A stretch of DNA of 64,000 nucleotides from Desmodus rotundus (GCF_022682495.2 NC_071396.1:18969735-19033734); one strand, 5' to 3'; shown: positions 36,030 to 48,489, counted from the stretch's first letter. Notes: generated from the sequence alone by a model not told the origin. Numbers and translations are program-made.

Positions 36030-36202
36030 TACCGTATTTTACCGTGTATAATGCACACCCACGTTTTTGGTGCATGATACGCGGGATTATTATACTCATA
36101 CCCATGGTATGTAATCATTATACCCATGTATAATGCACATCCTTATTTGTCCTCAAAAATTTGGGCCAAAAAAGTGCACACTACACACGGCAAATGTGGG
36201 TA
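36030..36202. mobile_element. MITE with TACCGTATTTT ends (copy 1)
   Basis: The left end TACCGTATTTTACCGTGTAT is inverted, in decayed form, at the right end (CACACGGCAAATGTGGGTA). An internal TGTATAATGCACATCC...CTCAAAAATTTGGGC block is shared with the copy at 54949. Non-coding DNA transposon of a superfamily I cannot fix. Confidence 0.7.
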
Positions 36203-38007
36203 CGTGTTAGATTTCACGCTGCCATTGCCCCAACTGCCCTCTGAGTGACCTGCACTTTTTCTCTTTCCATACGTAGGGGTTGCAGTCTTGGTCACCCTGG
36301 ACTGCGTTTCGCTCATGGGCCTGTCCTCATGACTTCGTGTTACTTTGGCAAGTAACCCAAAGTCTGAGTCTGTAAGAACTTACAGGACTGTGGAAATTCA
36401 ACAAAATACTGTACATACCAAAATACTGAGCCAGTGCCTGTGACATAGTAGGTACAAACGGTTACCTTTTGGCCTTCATTCTTTCCTTGCGGTTTAGTCT
36501 ATGGAGAGAGGCTTCTCTCATTCTGTTATGAGAAACAAACTGGTATTTATTTTGGCGCTTCTTCATAGAGCCTGGATCAGCGGATTGGCCGGTAGCATTC
36601 GTTACCACAGATTTTAACTGTCCCCCCACCCCCGGCCCCCACACACCAAACAAAATACCAAGCCCTGGGGAAACTGAGGCGAGAAATCCTGACTCCTAGG
36701 AGTTTATGGCCAAGAGCGATTTGCAAATGTTTCGCTACAGACTTCAGCGATGAAAGTTTAAGGCAGGAAGGGGGTGTGTGTGTGAAAGAGAGGTTGTAGG
36801 GAGGGCGAGTGGGGGGGTGCGACCACCCTTAGAAGACTTTGGCCAGGCAGCTCTCACGCAAACGCTGAGACTGTCCTCCATGACTGTTTGGCTATGGCCA
36901 TACGTGGGGGAAGCCTGATGTTTTGTATCTTTTCACAAACAGGTCACGACAATGATCAGGAGCGCTGCGAAGCTTCAAAGGAGGAAAATGGCAACTCAAA
37001 ATACACTTGATTTGCTTCATCATGGAATACATTGGTTTTGTTCATTTTTAGACCATTTTGAGCATTACTTCAATTTATGCAACCTGAAATAAAAAGTTAT
37101 ATTATTGAACCGCATACTTCATTATTTCAAAAGGCACGAATATTGGGTACAAATGAACCCAGCAAACTGAGCTCCCCAGCAGGGTTTGAGCTTCATTAAA
37201 GTGGCCAGAGCTACGATGGTCACATATGGACTGCAGGAGACACCTGAGGTGCCAGAATTGGACAGTGCCTTGGGTGACAGTGGTTGACATCCCCAGTGGA
37301 CTTGCATGTGGTGGGGAAGAGGCCCAAATGAGAGTTAATGAGCTTGCTCGTCTCCATCTCTGGAATAGGAAACAGATTTTGTTAAATTTTGCCCAGAGCT
37401 TGTGAAGACAGTTGTCGTGGATCCCTTGTTTTGCCACCCAGCTTCTCATAACGACGCCCCAGGTTGCTTCTGGAAAAGCCCGGTTCCCACTCTCAGTCCA
37501 TGAGGTGAGGTGGTGGCAGCATCACCTGGCTCCTGACTTCCAGGGGTTGGCATGGAACCTGGTATCGGCCTTTCAACGTGTTGCTGAATGAGCAATAAGC
37601 CTAGGAAGGGCGTGGAACCTTTCCCGGGAAGTTACAAGGTGGGCCTTCAGTAACTCACCCAAGGTCACGCAGCTGGTACCTGGCAGGAGAAATGAGCGGG
37701 AATGAATTGCCCAGGAGGGGCCGCACCATAGAGAGCCTTGACCACCAGACAAAAGCCTTGGGGAAACGCCATGGTTTTCCAGGCAACAGGAAGCCAGGAA
37801 GCTAGTTTTTGAAAAGTGGCATATGAAAATTGGTGTTTGCGGAGGATTAGTCAGGCAGCTGCGTGTAGGGGAGAGCAGAGTAAGGAGAGGATGCAGGTCG
37901 AGGGGCCGTTTATCTTCACAATACACTGTAATTTCTTACAGAGCTCCATTTACATCCTTGTGAGGGAAACGCGTATTTGAAAATGTAAAATGTTCTTTTG
38001 TTGCCTA

Positions 38008-38028
38008 TTATTATTATTATTATTATTA
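38008..38028 (+). repeat. TTA microsatellite
   Basis: Seven uninterrupted TTA/TAT units next to a VES SINE. Confidence 0.9.
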
Positions 38029-38048
38029 CCCAAGAACCTTTTTTCCAC

Positions 38049-38230
38049 GACTTTTTTAGAAAGAGAGGACAGGAGAGAGAAACATCGATTGGTTGCCTTC
38101 TTGTTCACGCTCTGACGGGGGATCAAACCCTAAACCTGGGTATGGGTCCTTACTGGGAATCCAACCTGCGACCTTTCGACCTTTCGGCCTGCCAGATGAC
38201 ACTAACCAACTGAACCACGCCGGCCAGGGC
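38049..38230 (-). mobile_element. VES SINE
   Basis: Reversed copy ending AACCACGCCGGCCAGGGC, with GAGAAACATCGATTGG and two B-box-like blocks (GGGGATCAAACCC, GGGAATCCAACC), so it comes from the longer form with a duplicated B-box unit. A TTA microsatellite (38008-38028) lies just before it. Confidence 0.9.
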
Positions 38231-39329
38231 TTCGTATGCAGTCGCTGTTTCCCAGGAAGGTTTGCCCTGTAGATTTGCATATATGTATGACAATGATGTA
38301 TTCCAAAGCATTAATAGAGCGACTAAAAAACTTAGATGAGTAAAACATAGTAGTATCATTTTTGCTGCTTTGAATCCTATTCTGTTTGACTGGGCACAAC
38401 ATTCTAGCACATGTATTTAAGCAGGAATCACTCTTGAAGGTTCTTCTCTTTTCACTCATGCAGTCGGTGCCCTTCTAGTGCAGGAGGTGAAACCTCTCTT
38501 GCGCACTCGTACCAGCTGACTTTGAATTATTTACCCATTGAGACAATGGGCCAGGAAACCACAGTTTGGGTGCTGCGTTTGGCTTCCCACAGAGAGAATG
38601 GTACAATGTGGGTGATTCCCAGCTGGCCTGTTGCCGCAAACACTCGGAATGCCACGGGGTGGGGAGAGGGAGGTGTGGAGGGCGGGAGAGGCAGGGAGAA
38701 GAGGTGCTGCTGTGCCGGACACACTTTCATTCCAGAAACACTCCTTCAGCCTCTCCGATCTGCACTGACCACTCACCGGTGGGTCGCGGCGCCTGATCCC
38801 AGCACCATTTCCAGGTGCTTTCTTCGTGAAAAGCTTCTTAGGTAACAACTTATATCTGCTCCAGATTTTGAGAGAAAATCTGCTCAAAGAGATGAACTTC
38901 ACATGTTGAAACCTGAAACCCAATTCACTAAAGTCAGCTAGGGGAGACTTTCTTCTGTTTTTGCTGTTAGGAGAAAAGGGCAAACGAGAAGGGACTCTGG
39001 TGCTGGCAGTGACCAGCTAAAAACTGCACGTGTTGGTACCCACGCACGGTTTCCTGTGCTTTGTGCCCCGGACTGCAGAACAGAGGCTCAGGCTGGTCAC
39101 TCAGACGTCTAGAAGATCATCAGTCACTGGAACATTAACCTAATAAATTGTCCTTTAGAATTTATTCTGAGCTAAGACAAGAAAGCGGACTTATGGGAGA
39201 TCCCAGTGAGTCAGTGGGGAAACGGGGAGAACCAGTAACTGGGTTCGGCTTGTGAGGAAAAGCGCCGCATCCAACAACTTCCTTATCACCAGCAACCTGC
39301 TGGGAAAAGTGGTCCGGTTTCAACAGCAA

Positions 39330-41010
39330 ACAAAGCCATAAAGTACCTATGAATGAATTTAATTAAACTGCGGAAAACGCATTGCACAGGAGGACAGAGC
39401 TTTACCAAAAACACATGAAAATAAATCTGGCTAAACAGAGAGCTGTCCGAGGTCAGAAGGTAAGAAGCCTCATTGTTGTAAAGACGGTCAAGATGTTCTC
39501 ATCTTGAGATTTGACAGAAGCCAAGTCAAACCAACAGGATTCTCATGGGACGTGAAACTGACTGCGAATTCACATGGCATGGTAAATCCGAGAGAATTTC
39601 GAAAAAGAAAAACAGAGAATGGGGATTCGCCCTCTGAGGTAGCAAGACACTGTAAATCCACAGTACTTAAAACAATGAGCACCAGTGCAGGGAAAGTGAA
39701 AGGATTAGTGGAATAGAAAAACATTCAAGACGCAGGCTCGGGTCTGCCTTTGGAATTTCCCATGAGAGTCAGTTAAATGGCGAAAAGGTGGACAGTTCGA
39801 AACTGCGTCAGGACAGTTTGACATATACAGGAAAGCAGTTTGCATCCCTACCTTATTCTATACACAAAGTTAGCTTCAAATAGACTGTAAAGCATTTACT
39901 TTGACATTATTAAGAAAGAATATGAGAGGATCTCTTAATTTCTGTAACAGGAAAGGCTTTCTTAAGGCAAAGAATCAAAAGACAGAAGAAAAATCTGATG
40001 AACTGAACCAGATAAAAATTTAAAGACTGTCCTCCAGGAGAACAGAAAATTATAAAACAGGATAAACTTAGATAAATTACATACACTATTCTAATTTATA
40101 ATTATAAAATATAAAATAACATAATTGTAAAATATTTATATTTATAATTATAAAATAGAATATTAAATACTGTGTAATTTATATGTAAAACAAAAAATTA
40201 GTCCCCAAATTTTTAAAAAACCTTTTATTTATTTTTAGAGAGATGGGAAGGTAAGGAGAAAAACATCGACGTGAGAGAGAAACATCAATCGGTTTCCTCT
40301 CATTTGCGCCTTACTGGGTACCAGGGCCACAACCTAGGCACGTGCCCTGACCGGGAATCAAACCAGCGACCTTTCACTTTGCACGATGACCCCCCAACCA
40401 ACCGAGAGCCACACTGGTCAGGCATTACCCAAATCTTAAGAATTTATTCAAAGAAATTAAAATATGATAAAAAATTTAATAGAAAGTGAGGTGAAACCTA
40501 AACAGAAAATTCCTAGAAGAAACAAAAATGGTCAATAAAAATATGAAAAGGAATTCACCTTCACTAAACATAAGAGATGCAAACTTAAACCATAACGGGC
40601 TAGTAGATTGGCAAAAACTTAAAAGCTCACCAATATCAACTATTGACAAAATTGAAGAGAAACCAGTCTTCGGAGTGCAAGTTGCTATAGGAGTGCTATA
40701 GGAGTGTAAGTTGACATGGTAGAGGGGAGAGCAATCCAACCTACGTGCCTTCCCTAAAGGAACTCGTGCAGTCCAAGGAGGCATGCGTAAGCATGTTGGT
40801 GCCGCATCATCTGTCACAGATCTCAAACAACCTCAATGTCCACCCACAGGAGAACGGATGAACATGATACACTCAAGCCATGCAGTATTTTACAGAAGTT
40901 ATGAAAAATAAGCTCAAAAATATTTTCAATGAAAAAACAAGTCACAGAATGGGGTAGACACAAGCCAATCTATATATAGGAGTATTCTGCAATCACAGAT
41001 GGATACATGT
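39330..41010 (+). mobile_element. L1 remnant, ORF2 3' part to 3' end
   Basis: Decayed L1 sequence on the plus strand: an ORF2-like A-rich stretch (ACAGGAAAGGCTTTCTTAAG, ATGAACTGAACCAGATAAAA), then ATATGAAAAGGAATTCACC and AACCTCAATGTCCACCCACA. Interrupted by an AT-rich run (40078-40200) and a VES SINE (40212-40424). Stop codons and frameshifts throughout, so no functional frame. Confidence 0.7.
40212..40424 (-). mobile_element. VES SINE inside an L1 remnant
   Basis: Reversed copy with AACATCAATCGG, CGTGCCCTGACCGGGAATCA and the end CCACACTGGTCAGGC. It interrupts L1-like sequence that continues on both sides (39330-40211 and 40425-41010). Confidence 0.88.
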
Positions 41011-41630
41011 CAACTTTGCCTTGCAGCCAGGGCTAGAGTGACAAGAACCAAATTTACTCTCCTGCCTAAAACAGTAACAGCATGAGACCCAGAGGAATTA
41101 TAGGAAAGAACAGTTTTAAGGCACTGCTAGTCGGGGAAAAAGGATAGCGGTCCCTAAGGCTGGGACATAAACAACTTGATTCCTAGGTTTGCCCCAGTTT
41201 CCTGCCTTGGAATTTCCGGGTTGCAGGGCAGAGAGAGGGAACCCAGGCAGAGCCCAGCAGACTCCCCAATTTGAAGAGATATATCTGAAAATCTGAGGAG
41301 GCCAAGGCAGCTAGGAGTCACAGGACAGAGCGCTGTGAGCACTTCACAGAAAGGCCCCTGGTGATGCATGGAAGTCCCCCTTGACCGCTCAGCATAACGC
41401 TTACTGAGGGGTACATTCGTTTTGGGAAAAACGCGAGGATGGGGAAGGAGGATTCGAGGGAGCAGAACCCGGTGCTCACTCAGTGCCGTTAATCATGCTT
41501 GTTTCTACCAACCAGACCAGGAAAGAACCTCCTAACTCGCGGGCGTTTGGTGGAGCACTCGGAGGGTCTTGCCTCAGTCCTGGGGGATAACTCACCTGGG
41601 CTGAGCAGGCATTGCCCGGGTCCCACCAAA

Positions 41631-42175
41631 TACGAGGGGGGGGCCCCAAAACCCCAGAATTTATTTATAAAAAATTGTGTGTTTATTCTTACATGTTTAA
41701 ACTTCAGTCACCTTCAAAGTATTCCCCATTTGATGCAGTACACCTATCGAGACTTTTTTCCACTGCTCAAAACAGTTTTTGAATTCATCGATTTTGATGC
41801 CTTTTAGTGCTTCTGCCATTTTTTTTTTTTTGCTTCACCTCTTCCACATCAGCAAAATGTTTCCCATTTGAGGAGTTTTTTCATCCAGGGAAATAAAAAA
41901 GTCACTCTGGGCGATATCGGGTGAATAGGGAGGTTGGGGCACAGGGGTCATGCTGTTTTTGTCAAACTCTGAGCTCAGTGTGGGCAGGTGTGCTTGTCAA
42001 TCACTCACCGTGAAATGGGCACATGTGCTGAGTCTTCAAAAAAAATGCACTGAAGCCGAACGCAGCCTCTCACAACACCAGCTAGTGCATTGATACAGGT
42101 GGGTCCTAGAACACTCTCCTAGAGGGGAAAGCCTGTACTACAGGGCCACCCTCCAGAAGATAATTTTGGTTTTCG
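41631..42175 (-). pseudogene. Mariner transposase relic, C-terminal part
   Basis: On the minus strand a decayed frame includes PPYSPDIAQSDFF, the block around the last catalytic aspartate of mariner DD34D transposases. Further on it has NCFEQWKK, the motif near the C-terminus of that family, then a stop. A poly-T run at 41820-41832 and a stop break the frame between the two motifs. The catalytic domain upstream of PPYSPD is eroded. Position 41631 starts TACGAGGGG, which looks like the mariner end with its TA. Not active. Confidence 0.75.
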
Positions 42176-42229
42176 GCGGGGGAGAGGAGGCCTCCCCTTT
42201 TACATCTGAACATCAAGACCCCAAAGGAT

Positions 42230-43573
42230 CAAACTCTTTCAAGTAATTTAGCTCCATCCCGACAAGCTCAAGAAGATCTATAGAAATACTGAAATACCCA
42301 GTACGCAACAGGTAAAGGCAGTGTCTGGGATGCAAATTTTCAGGCTTGCAAGAACGAGGAAAATACAGGCTCCTAATGAGGAGGAAAATTAGTAAACTGA
42401 AATCGACCCAGATGTGGCACTGACATTAGAATTAAGGACATAGAGCTTTTATTATAACTGCATTCTATAGGTTCAACAAGCTACGTAGAGACAAGGAAAT
42501 TATTTAAAAACTGAGAATAGAACTCTCAGAGACTAAAACTCTAATACTTGAGATTAAAAGTATACTGAATGGGATTAACAGGAAATAAGACATTACAGAA
42601 GAAAAAATTAGTGACTTGAAGGCATAGCAATCAAAGTATTGAAAATAAAAGTTATAGAGAAAAATAATTTTAAAAAAATGGAAAATACTGTGGGACAATG
42701 TCAAATGCCCTGAAATGGAAAGAGAGAGGGAGACCAAAAAAATGTTTGAAGGAATAGTGGCTGAAAGTTTCCCAAACGCATTGAAAGCCTTAAATCCACA
42801 GATCCAAAAATTTCAATGAGCTCTCAAGCACCAGCACCATGAAAAGCCTCACCAAGCTACAGCATCATCATATTGCTCGAAGCCACAGACAAAGACAAAA
42901 TCTTAAAGTGGCCAGAGGAAAACAGGCAATGCAGAAGGACAAGACGAGGGTGCCGGCAGGCCTCCCACCAGAAGCCACGCTAACAGGAGACAGGGGGGCG
43001 GTGACTTTAGTGAGCTGAGAGAGGGAAACCTAAACCTAGAATCGTATGCCCAGAAGAAAGTTCTTTCAAAAACAAAGACAAAATAAAGACTTCTTCAGAC
43101 ATGCAGGAGTTGAGTTCACCTCCAGCAGACCCGCACTACAGAAAATGCTAAAGGAAGTCCTTCAGGCAGATGGAAAATCACCCCTAGTGGAAATGTGGAT
43201 TCACACAAAGGAAGGAAGAGCACCAGAAATGATAAACATGTGGTCAAATAGAAAAGGATTTTTCTTATTATTTAAGTGTATTGAAAAGCTAATAGGTTTT
43301 AAAGCAAAATAGTAAATCAAAATGTATGTGTGGTTTATAATAGAAATAGAGGTAAATTTACTCTCAACAGTGACTCAGAAGCCCGGAAGGGAGAAATGGA
43401 AATATATTCTTCTAAGGTTCTTAGGTATAAATCCTTATAATATCACTTAGAGATATACTACAGTATATTAAAGATGTATACAAGAAACTAAAGCAACCAC
43501 CAAAATAACACCAATAAGGGTTATAGTTAATAAGCCAATAATGGCTATAAAGTGAAATCAGAGTAGACATGGC
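42230..43573 (+). mobile_element. L1M 5' part (ORF1/5' region)
   Basis: Follows old L1M elements closely: AGAACTCTCAGAGACTAAAA, CCACAGATCCAAAAATTTCA, AGACATGCAGGAGTTGAG, CAGACCCGCACTACAGAAAA, TAAAGGAAGTCCTTCAGGCA, ACTAAAGCAACCACCAAAAT. No intact frame. It continues after the SINEs at 43880. Confidence 0.8.
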
Positions 43574-43650
43574 ACATGCAAGGGTGAACCAACGAATCCA
43601 TGAATAAATGGAACAATACATCAACGTTTCTCTCTCTCTAAAATCAATAA
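43574..43650 (+). mobile_element. 3' half of a VES SINE
   Basis: Contains GCACATGCAAGG, CATCAACGTTTCTCTCTCTC and AAAATCAATAAA, the 3' part of a VES element without its tRNA-like head. It directly precedes a complete VES copy, as in a SINE-into-tail insertion. Confidence 0.7.
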
Positions 43651-43656
43651 ATTTTA

Positions 43657-43862
43657 GCCCTGGCTGGTGTAGCTCAGGGGATTGAGTGCAGGCCTGTGAA
43701 CCAAAGGGTCGCCAGTTCAATTCCCAGTCAGGGCACATGCCTGGGTTGTGGGCCAGGTCTCCAGTACGGGGTGAGTGAGGGGCAACCACACATTGATGTT
43801 TCCCTTTCTTTCTCCTTCCCTTCCCCTCTCTCTAAAAATAAATAAATAAAAGCTTTAAAAAT
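43657..43862 (+). mobile_element. VES SINE, young-looking
   Basis: Head GCCCTGGCTGGTGTAGCTCA, B box GTTCAATTCC, GGGCACATGCCTGGGTTG and the tail AAATAAATAAATAAAAGC. It closely resembles the copy at 8948 and sits in the tail of an older partial SINE. Confidence 0.95.
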
Positions 43863-43879
43863 AAATTAATTAATTTTAA

Positions 43880-44377
43880 AAATACTCAGGCAATTTCTTT
43901 AAAAATTAAGTGTACAAATACTAGATGATCTAGCCATTCCACCCTTAGTTATTCACCCAAGAGCACTAAAAACATGTTTAAAAGACTGGTACGTGAATGT
44001 AAAACCTAAAGCTATGCCACGTAAAGAAGAAAACATAGAAGAAATTTTTGTGACTTTGGGTTATGCAAAAATATGTAAAGTATAACATCAAAAATACAAT
44101 ACCTACAAAAAATTAAAAATTGGACTTGCTCGAATTTAAAACTTTTGCTTTTCTAGAAAAAAATACTTGCAAATATATAGAATCTAAAAATATAAAAAGA
44201 ATCCTCAACCTCAATTATAAGGAAGTAAACGACCCAATAAAAATGGGCAAAACATTGGAAGAAAACTTCACTAAATAAGATAGCAAGTAAGCACATGAAT
44301 AGCTGCTCGCATCACTAGTCTCTGGAGAAACACTAATTAAAACCATAATGAGCTACAACTCAACACCTGTTAAAACT
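43880..44377 (+). mobile_element. L1M ORF2 3' part
   Basis: CTAGCCATTCCACCCTTAG, AATGGGCAAAACATTGGAAG and AGAAACACTAATTAAAACCA are L1 ORF2-type sequence. Cut at 44378 by an LTR, with the L1 resuming at 45203. Confidence 0.75.
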
Positions 44378-45202
44378 GTTGGTGCGGTGAAAAGGCACCA
44401 GGTGTTAGACCAGTGCGGTTGGGCCAGACCTCGGTTCAGCAACCTTGGCACTTGACTTCCGGTGAAGAAAGAATTCAAAGGCAAAACTCTAACAGTAAGA
44501 GAACGTTTATTTAGAAAGTCACAGAGGTAGAAGAAGTGAGCCATAGAAAAAATGAGCTTTAGGAAACAAGGTACAGAGGCAAAAGTAGGGCCCTTGCACC
44601 TTAGGAGAAGAGAGAGGCAAGGAAAATGCACCTGGGGGGAAGTGGGCGGGGAAGGCCCAGGCGTGGTCCATGGAGAGACCCGCACTGTATTTATCTGGAG
44701 GTCTCAGGGGAGGATCCTAGTAGACTATCCATCAGCTTTCCAGGTGTGTCCTTCCAGGGTCCTGGTCTCTACTGATTGGTTGACACCAGGGCAGGGGGTC
44801 ATTAGTCAGTGCAGCTGGCCCTGAGTTCAGTCATGGCAACGCTTGTCTGGTTTTGCTGCTTTTCCGGAGCCTAGAGCTGAAACACAAGGAGCCCTGGATG
44901 TATCTGATGTGGGTCAGAGCCTCACTGTCCTGCAGGCTCAATGCTTAAGGGCTGTTCTTCAGCCCCTTTGTTCACAGCCCCTCTAAGGGGGTCTTACCCA
45001 CAGGACTAGCAGCATGCCAGGGAGGAAAGGTCAGGGGGTCAAAAGGTCATGACCAGCAGTGTGCTGAGGGAGGAAGGTCATCCTGCAGGGGAAATCCTTG
45101 TTTTCTCAGTCTTGCCCATTGCTGGGCACCTGGGGCTTTCCCCCCGTGGTCACTTGTACCTGGCCTGTCACCCTTGCTCTGCTCGCCTAACTGCCTACCA
45201 CA
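44378..45202 (-). mobile_element. Solo LTR of an endogenous retrovirus (class I-like), minus
   Basis: Read on the minus strand it runs TGTGGTAGGC ... CCAACA, about 825 bases, and is the reversed, diverged partner of the LTR at 46317. It contains the region around AATAAACGTTCTCTTAC (poly-A signal area). It interrupts an L1. The flanking 4 bases (AAAC / GAAT) could be a mutated 4-base target duplication. No viral genes are present between or beside the LTRs. Confidence 0.85.
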
Positions 45203-45905
45203 GAATGGTTAAACTCTAAATGACTGACCACATCGGGGTCATGGCAGGGATCGGGAGGGACCGAAACTCTCATACCCTGGTGATCATAACGTGGGTATAA
45301 CCTCTTTGGAAAACCACTGGGCAGTTTCTTAAAAATTCAAGTCTGTGCCTACCACATGATCTTGCTATTCGATGTTTTTACCCAAACATGTGTTTTTTAA
45401 AAGCACATGTTCCTACAAAGACTCATAGGAAAATGTTCACAGCAGCTTTAATTGTCATAGCCCCAAAGTGGAAATAACCCACATGTCCATCAGCAGGTGA
45501 GTGGGTAAGAAGTCCTGGCACCTTTACAATGGCATGTGACTCAGTAGGAAAAAGAAGGACCTGGTGGTCCACATAACGATGTGAATGACTCTCAAAACCG
45601 CTTTGATGAGCGAGAGAGGCCAGAAAAAAGAGAGCACATACTGTGGGACTCCGTTTATCTGAACCTATTCAGTGCAGACTCGGCCGCGGTGATACATCAG
45701 TGGGAGCCTGAGCTGCAGATGGGGAGAGAAGCACGACCACAGGGGAAAGGAGCGACCCTGGGCCACGAGGGGCGTGTCCGCCGCGCAGACCTGGTGGTGA
45801 TGATTTCATAGGTGCACACGTGTACTGAAACTTACCAAACTGTGCAGTTAAATACGTGCAGTTGGTCATGTGACTGTTATACCTCAGTAAAGCAGCTTTT
45901 TTTAA
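45203..45905 (+). mobile_element. L1M 3' end
   Basis: Continues the interrupted L1: AACCTCTTTGGAAAACCACT, GTTCACAGCAGCTTTAATTG, ACATGTCCATCAGCAGGTGA and GTGACTGTTATACCTCAGTA, ending in an A/T-rich 3' end. Confidence 0.82.
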
Positions 45906-46316
45906 AGAATGGATACATGCTTAACTCATAACAATAGTTAATAATGGCTGTCAACCAGCACTGAGGGAAGGGCCAGGCCTGGGAGAGAGTAATGCTTAAA
46001 GAGACTTTAACTTTGTCTGCAATTCTCTAATTTTACATATGAATAAGTTATTCATGTATATCTTATTGAAAATGATTTTAAGTAGAAAATTTAGGAATGA
46101 TTTTCACAAAGGTGCCTGCTTCATAAAATCGGTCTTGACCTGCCTGCCCCCTGCCGCCAAAGATTCCCAGACTATAAAACATTCAGTCAAATGCGAAAGT
46201 AACAGTTGATTTTTTCCATTTTACAGAATAAGTGGTGGACAGCATGTTTTTAATAACTTGAGACTTCTCTCTGGTTTACACCGATGGCATCTCACTCCTG
46301 CGTGTCACGCTATTTC

Positions 46317-47086
46317 TGTGGTAGGCTGTTAGGCGAGCAGAGCAAGGGTGACAGGCCAGGTACAAGTGACCACGGGGGGAAAGCCCCAGGTGCCCAGCAA
46401 TGGGCAAGACTGAGAAAACAAGGATTTCCCCTGCAGGATGACCTTCCTCCCTCAGCACACTGCTGGTCATGACCTTTTGACCCCCTGACCTTTCCTCCCT
46501 GGCATGCTGCTAGTCCTGTGGGTAAGACCCCCTTAGAGGGGTAATGCTTCAGCCCTTAAGCATTGAGCCTGCAGGACAGTGAGGCTCTGACCCACCTCAG
46601 ATACAACTAGGCAGAAAAGCAGGAAAACCAGATAAGCGATGCCATGGTTGAACTCAGGGCCAGCTGTACTAATGACCCCCTGCCCCGGGGCCAACCAGGA
46701 CCCTGGAAGGACACACCTGGAAAGCTGATGAATAGTCTACTGGGATCCTCCCCTGAGACCTCCAGAGAAATACAGTGCGGGTCTCTCCATGGACCACGCC
46801 TGGGCCTTCCCCGCCCACTTCCCCCCGGGTGCATTTTCCTTGCCTCCCTCTTTCTCCTAAGGTCCAAGGGCCCTACTTTTGCCTCTGTACCTTGTTTCCT
46901 AAAGCTCATTTTTTCTATGGCTCACTTCTTCTACCTCTGTGACTTTCTAAATAAACTTTCTCTTATTGTTAGAGTTTTGCCTTTGAATTCTTTCCCAGCC
47001 AGAACTCAAGTGCCAAGGTTGCGAAACCAAGGTCTGGTCTGACCCCAGTGGTCTAACACCTGGTGTCATTCTCACCACTGCCAACA
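46317..47086 (+). mobile_element. Solo LTR of an endogenous retrovirus (class I-like), plus
   Basis: Runs TGTGGTAGGC ... CCAACA with TG/CA ends, about 770 bases. It has an AATAAA poly-A signal (CTAAATAAACTTTCTC, about 46947). The flanks TTTC and TTTT suggest a 4-base target duplication, as in class I elements. It matches the reverse complement of the LTR at 44378. No internal proviral sequence remains. Confidence 0.88.
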
Positions 47087-47964
47087 TTTTGATCCCTTTT
47101 ACAATTCAAATAATCTTATGCTGTTACCAATTATTTTAAATCAGGTTTTCCCTGGGGAACTGGAACGGTAATGGAGAAAATCACAAGCAAGAAGAGGGCA
47201 GTGCACCAAGAAGGAAGGCAGGGGGCGCCAAAGGCACACAAGAATGAGGCCGATCTGTGCCTGAACTACAGCAAACTAGCAGCTGGGACTGTGAAAGAAA
47301 CTGTCAGCAAGTTGCTGTGCTTTTTTGTCAGTAAGTAACACTTGCCACCACTAACATGGAGAGGAGTTTAAGTTGCACACTGTTTAATGGAGTTTGGGGC
47401 TGAGGATTATGGATTGGAGTTTTGGATATGAGAAAAAATAACCCAAAGGAAGAATAAGTTTAAGTTCACAAAAAGTAATTTTAAGTAATAAAATATGAAT
47501 TAGAAAAAGGAAAAGTGGTAGCACCTAATGGTTCAATGACAGTGGTTCAATCATTGTACATCAATGATGATCACAAAAGTATTTCAACAAATAAAAGTTA
47601 CTTTGCTTTCAAACACTAAAAACTTGACAATGGCAAACATGTGAGAAGTGGTAGTCATCACTCTCTCCTAACAAGTGTCCAACACACTGAGAAACCAACA
47701 GCTCTTCTTAGAATCGTCAGGGATGTGATGTCATAGGGCAAACTGCTGTCTTTGAAATTAGAGACCAGCAGGTGGATACAGAGAGCCGACTTCCCAGAAC
47801 AGACACCCACAAGCAGACATCTCTGTGGGGAGCAGTACTGGGCAGGAAACCTGAGCTGCAGCTGACAGACGGAAGGCTGCCCGTGGATGAGTCGGAGGGA
47901 CACTCCTCACTTCTTTGAGGTTTACCTCGAGCAGTTTGACCGGGTTCTCCCAGGGACTCTCAGC

Positions 47965-47981
47965 GGGGGGGGGGGGGGGGG
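47965..47981 (+). repeat. Poly-G run of 17
   Basis: Seventeen uninterrupted G bases, the longest in the window. Length is probably unreliable in an assembly. Confidence 0.9.
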
Positions 47982-48324
47982 AAGTAACCATTTTGAAAGA
48001 CCCAGAGCATTTTGTTTTTCTTAACAAAGCCTGCCCACCAGAGAAAGTATTTTACAAGAGTGAAATACTTGGGGTTACGGGAGAGGAAGAAAATGCCCAA
48101 CTCCAGCGGGCTCTAGCAATTCTGTCCCACATAAGGGAGAGTGGGGACTGAGAAGCATTTGTGAAGCTCAGTCCAGAGGCAGGAGCTCACTGAAGCACTC
48201 AGTCCTAGTCACCGGCCTGTAGAGGGGCCCCTGCCCCCACGGCACCACCACATCACTACGGGGTATTTGCTGCAGTTCATTTACCCAGGACACCACGTCC
48301 CACCACCCAGAACAAGTTACAGGG

Positions 48325-48489
48325 CATGGCAAAAGGCAAACAACATAATTTGAGGAGACAGAACAGGTATAAACCAGATATGGCAAGAATGTTGGAATAT
48401 AAGGCAGGGAATTTATAACAACTATGATTAATAATCTAAGGGCTCTGGGTACATGGTGTGGAAGAACAGGGCAGTGTAAACAGAGGAGT
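48325..48489 (+). mobile_element. L1M ORF1-region fragment, left part
   Basis: ATAAACCAGATATGGCAAGA, GGCAGGGAATTTATAACAAC and TATGATTAATAATCTAAGGG follow the L1M ORF1 region. The same element continues at 49231 after the nested SINE. Confidence 0.75.

Noticed and set aside
43046..43312. An 88-codon open frame starting MPRRKFFQK
   Set aside because: It lies within clearly recognisable L1M sequence and is a fragment of that element.
46644..47042. A 132-codon frame, with matching reversed frames at 44353-44685
   Set aside because: These lie inside the two solo LTRs, which do not code for protein.
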